Below are positions 63,564-64,000 of a DNA stretch of 64,000 nt, one piece after another. Under the pieces are notes generated by a model. The model did not search any database. It saw only the letters and a program-made list of their open reading frames with translations, and was not told the DNA's origin. This DNA comes from Pedobacter hartonius (GTDB taxonomy: Bacteria; Bacteroidota; Bacteroidia; Sphingobacteriales; Sphingobacteriaceae): contig NZ_FNRA01000014.1 of the NCBI RefSeq assembly GCF_900107535.1, positions 1-64,000 on the forward strand, in the 5' to 3' direction. The position numbers were made by a program, and so were the translations under genes. The first letter of the stretch is position 1. Each line of letters starts with the position of its first letter.

Positions 63564-64000
63564 TTAAAACCTGAAAGTAACACTTCCAGCGAAGGTACGT
63601 GGCCGCATTGGCTCAAGCGTAGACCATCCTTTATAATATTCTTTATCAGTTAAGTTATCCACTTTCAGTCCAAAGGTGAACTGACCGGTTCCGTAAGAGG
63701 CCGCAGCATTCAGGATCGTGTATGATGGCAAGGTGAACACACCTACCGTAGCATCATTTACAATCATGTTTTTGCCGGAATAATTACCACCGAAACCAAA
63801 GCCCAATCCTTTCACAGATCCTGTGGCGATTTTGTAACCTATCCATAAGTTAGCCAGGTCTTCAGGACCAGCACCCAGTGGCCTTCTACCCTCAGTACTT
63901 GGATCGGCATTGGTCAATTTACTTTTATTTTTAGTATAACCGGCAATGATGTTCAATCCGTCAACCGGGTTGGCCGTAATCTGCGCTTCAAAACCTTTGC
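63564..64000 (-). CDS. TonB-dependent receptor, C-terminal part (cut by the window end)
   Basis: The frame runs out of the window at 64000 and ends at 63564. Visible sequence: GFEAQITANPVDGLNIIAGYTKNKSKL, GPEDLANLWIGYKIATGSVKGLGFGFGGNYSGKNMI, PSYTILNAAASYGTGQFTFGLKVDNLTDKEYYKGW and the final EPMRPRTFAGSVTFRF, a classic last barrel strand ending in F. The spacing matches siderophore (FhuA/FoxA-like) receptors rather than SusC. Probable ferric-siderophore uptake. Confidence 0.85.
   Translation of the reverse strand, partial: KGFEAQITANPVDGLNIIAGYTKNKSKLTNADPSTEGRRPLGAGPEDLANLWIGYKIATGSVKGLGFGFGGNYSGKNMIVNDATVGVFTLPSYTILNAAASYGTGQFTFGLKVDNLTDKEYYKGWSTLEPMRPRTFAGSVTFRF

Overview
The window comes from a Bacteroidota chromosome, most like Sphingobacteriaceae (Pedobacter or a relative). 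This is inferred from three SusC/SusD pairs, ECF sigma/FecR pairs, a hybrid two-component-type regulator, TAnnTTTG promoter boxes, weak Shine-Dalgarno sequences and a Bacteroidota-type (subtype iii) type VI secretion system (T6SS).

Layout. 1-1645: gene-poor edge with two antitoxin-like genes, a decayed toxin fragment and a sequence resembling a tRNA-Ser 3' tail, consistent with an old integration boundary. 1646-13954 (minus): polysaccharide-utilisation-like locus 1, in the order ECF sigma, FecR anti-sigma, SusC with STN domain, SusD, a Tat-exported DUF3863-like protein, a GH2 glycosidase and a deacetylase-like protein. 14124-21989 (minus): a second ECF sigma/FecR/SusC/SusD locus ending in a glycerophosphodiester phosphodiesterase. 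22160-41589: T6SS-iii cluster with two TssO-like genes, tssE, tssF, tssG (inverted), tssN, tssK, vgrG, an unknown gene, a PAAR-like/Hint protein, two hcp genes, tssC, tssB, tssH (clpV), tssR and tssP. tssJ, tssL and tssM are absent, as expected for this subtype; no TssQ lipoprotein was recognised. 41844-44680: a tandem array of three paralogues, DUF3626-like by eye, each behind the same palindromic element; only the middle copy is open. 44787-57459: a third nutrient locus, with a regulator split into a kinase and a receiver-AraC protein, divergent from susC (frameshifted), susD, a DUF3823 lipoprotein and a glutaminase-family protein. 57470-61686 (minus): a signalling operon of a histidine kinase with eleven 21-residue repeats, a single-domain response regulator and a receiver-PAS-kinase. 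61687-64000: a decayed WG-repeat gene, two small lipoprotein genes (one broken) and the 3' end of a TonB-dependent receptor.

How the parts work together. In loci 1 and 2 the SusC STN domain can signal substrate binding to FecR, which controls the sigma factor. In locus 3 SusC lacks STN and the split two-component pair takes over sensing. The T6SS set should assemble sheath, baseplate and spike, with the VgrG/PAAR island supplying payload. The PAAR protein stops just after its Hint cleavage motif, so its toxin is missing. The adjacent triplicated family is the best candidate for something undescribed.

Caveat: several genes are broken by single-base indels, some in homopolymers. Assembly errors cannot be excluded without reads.
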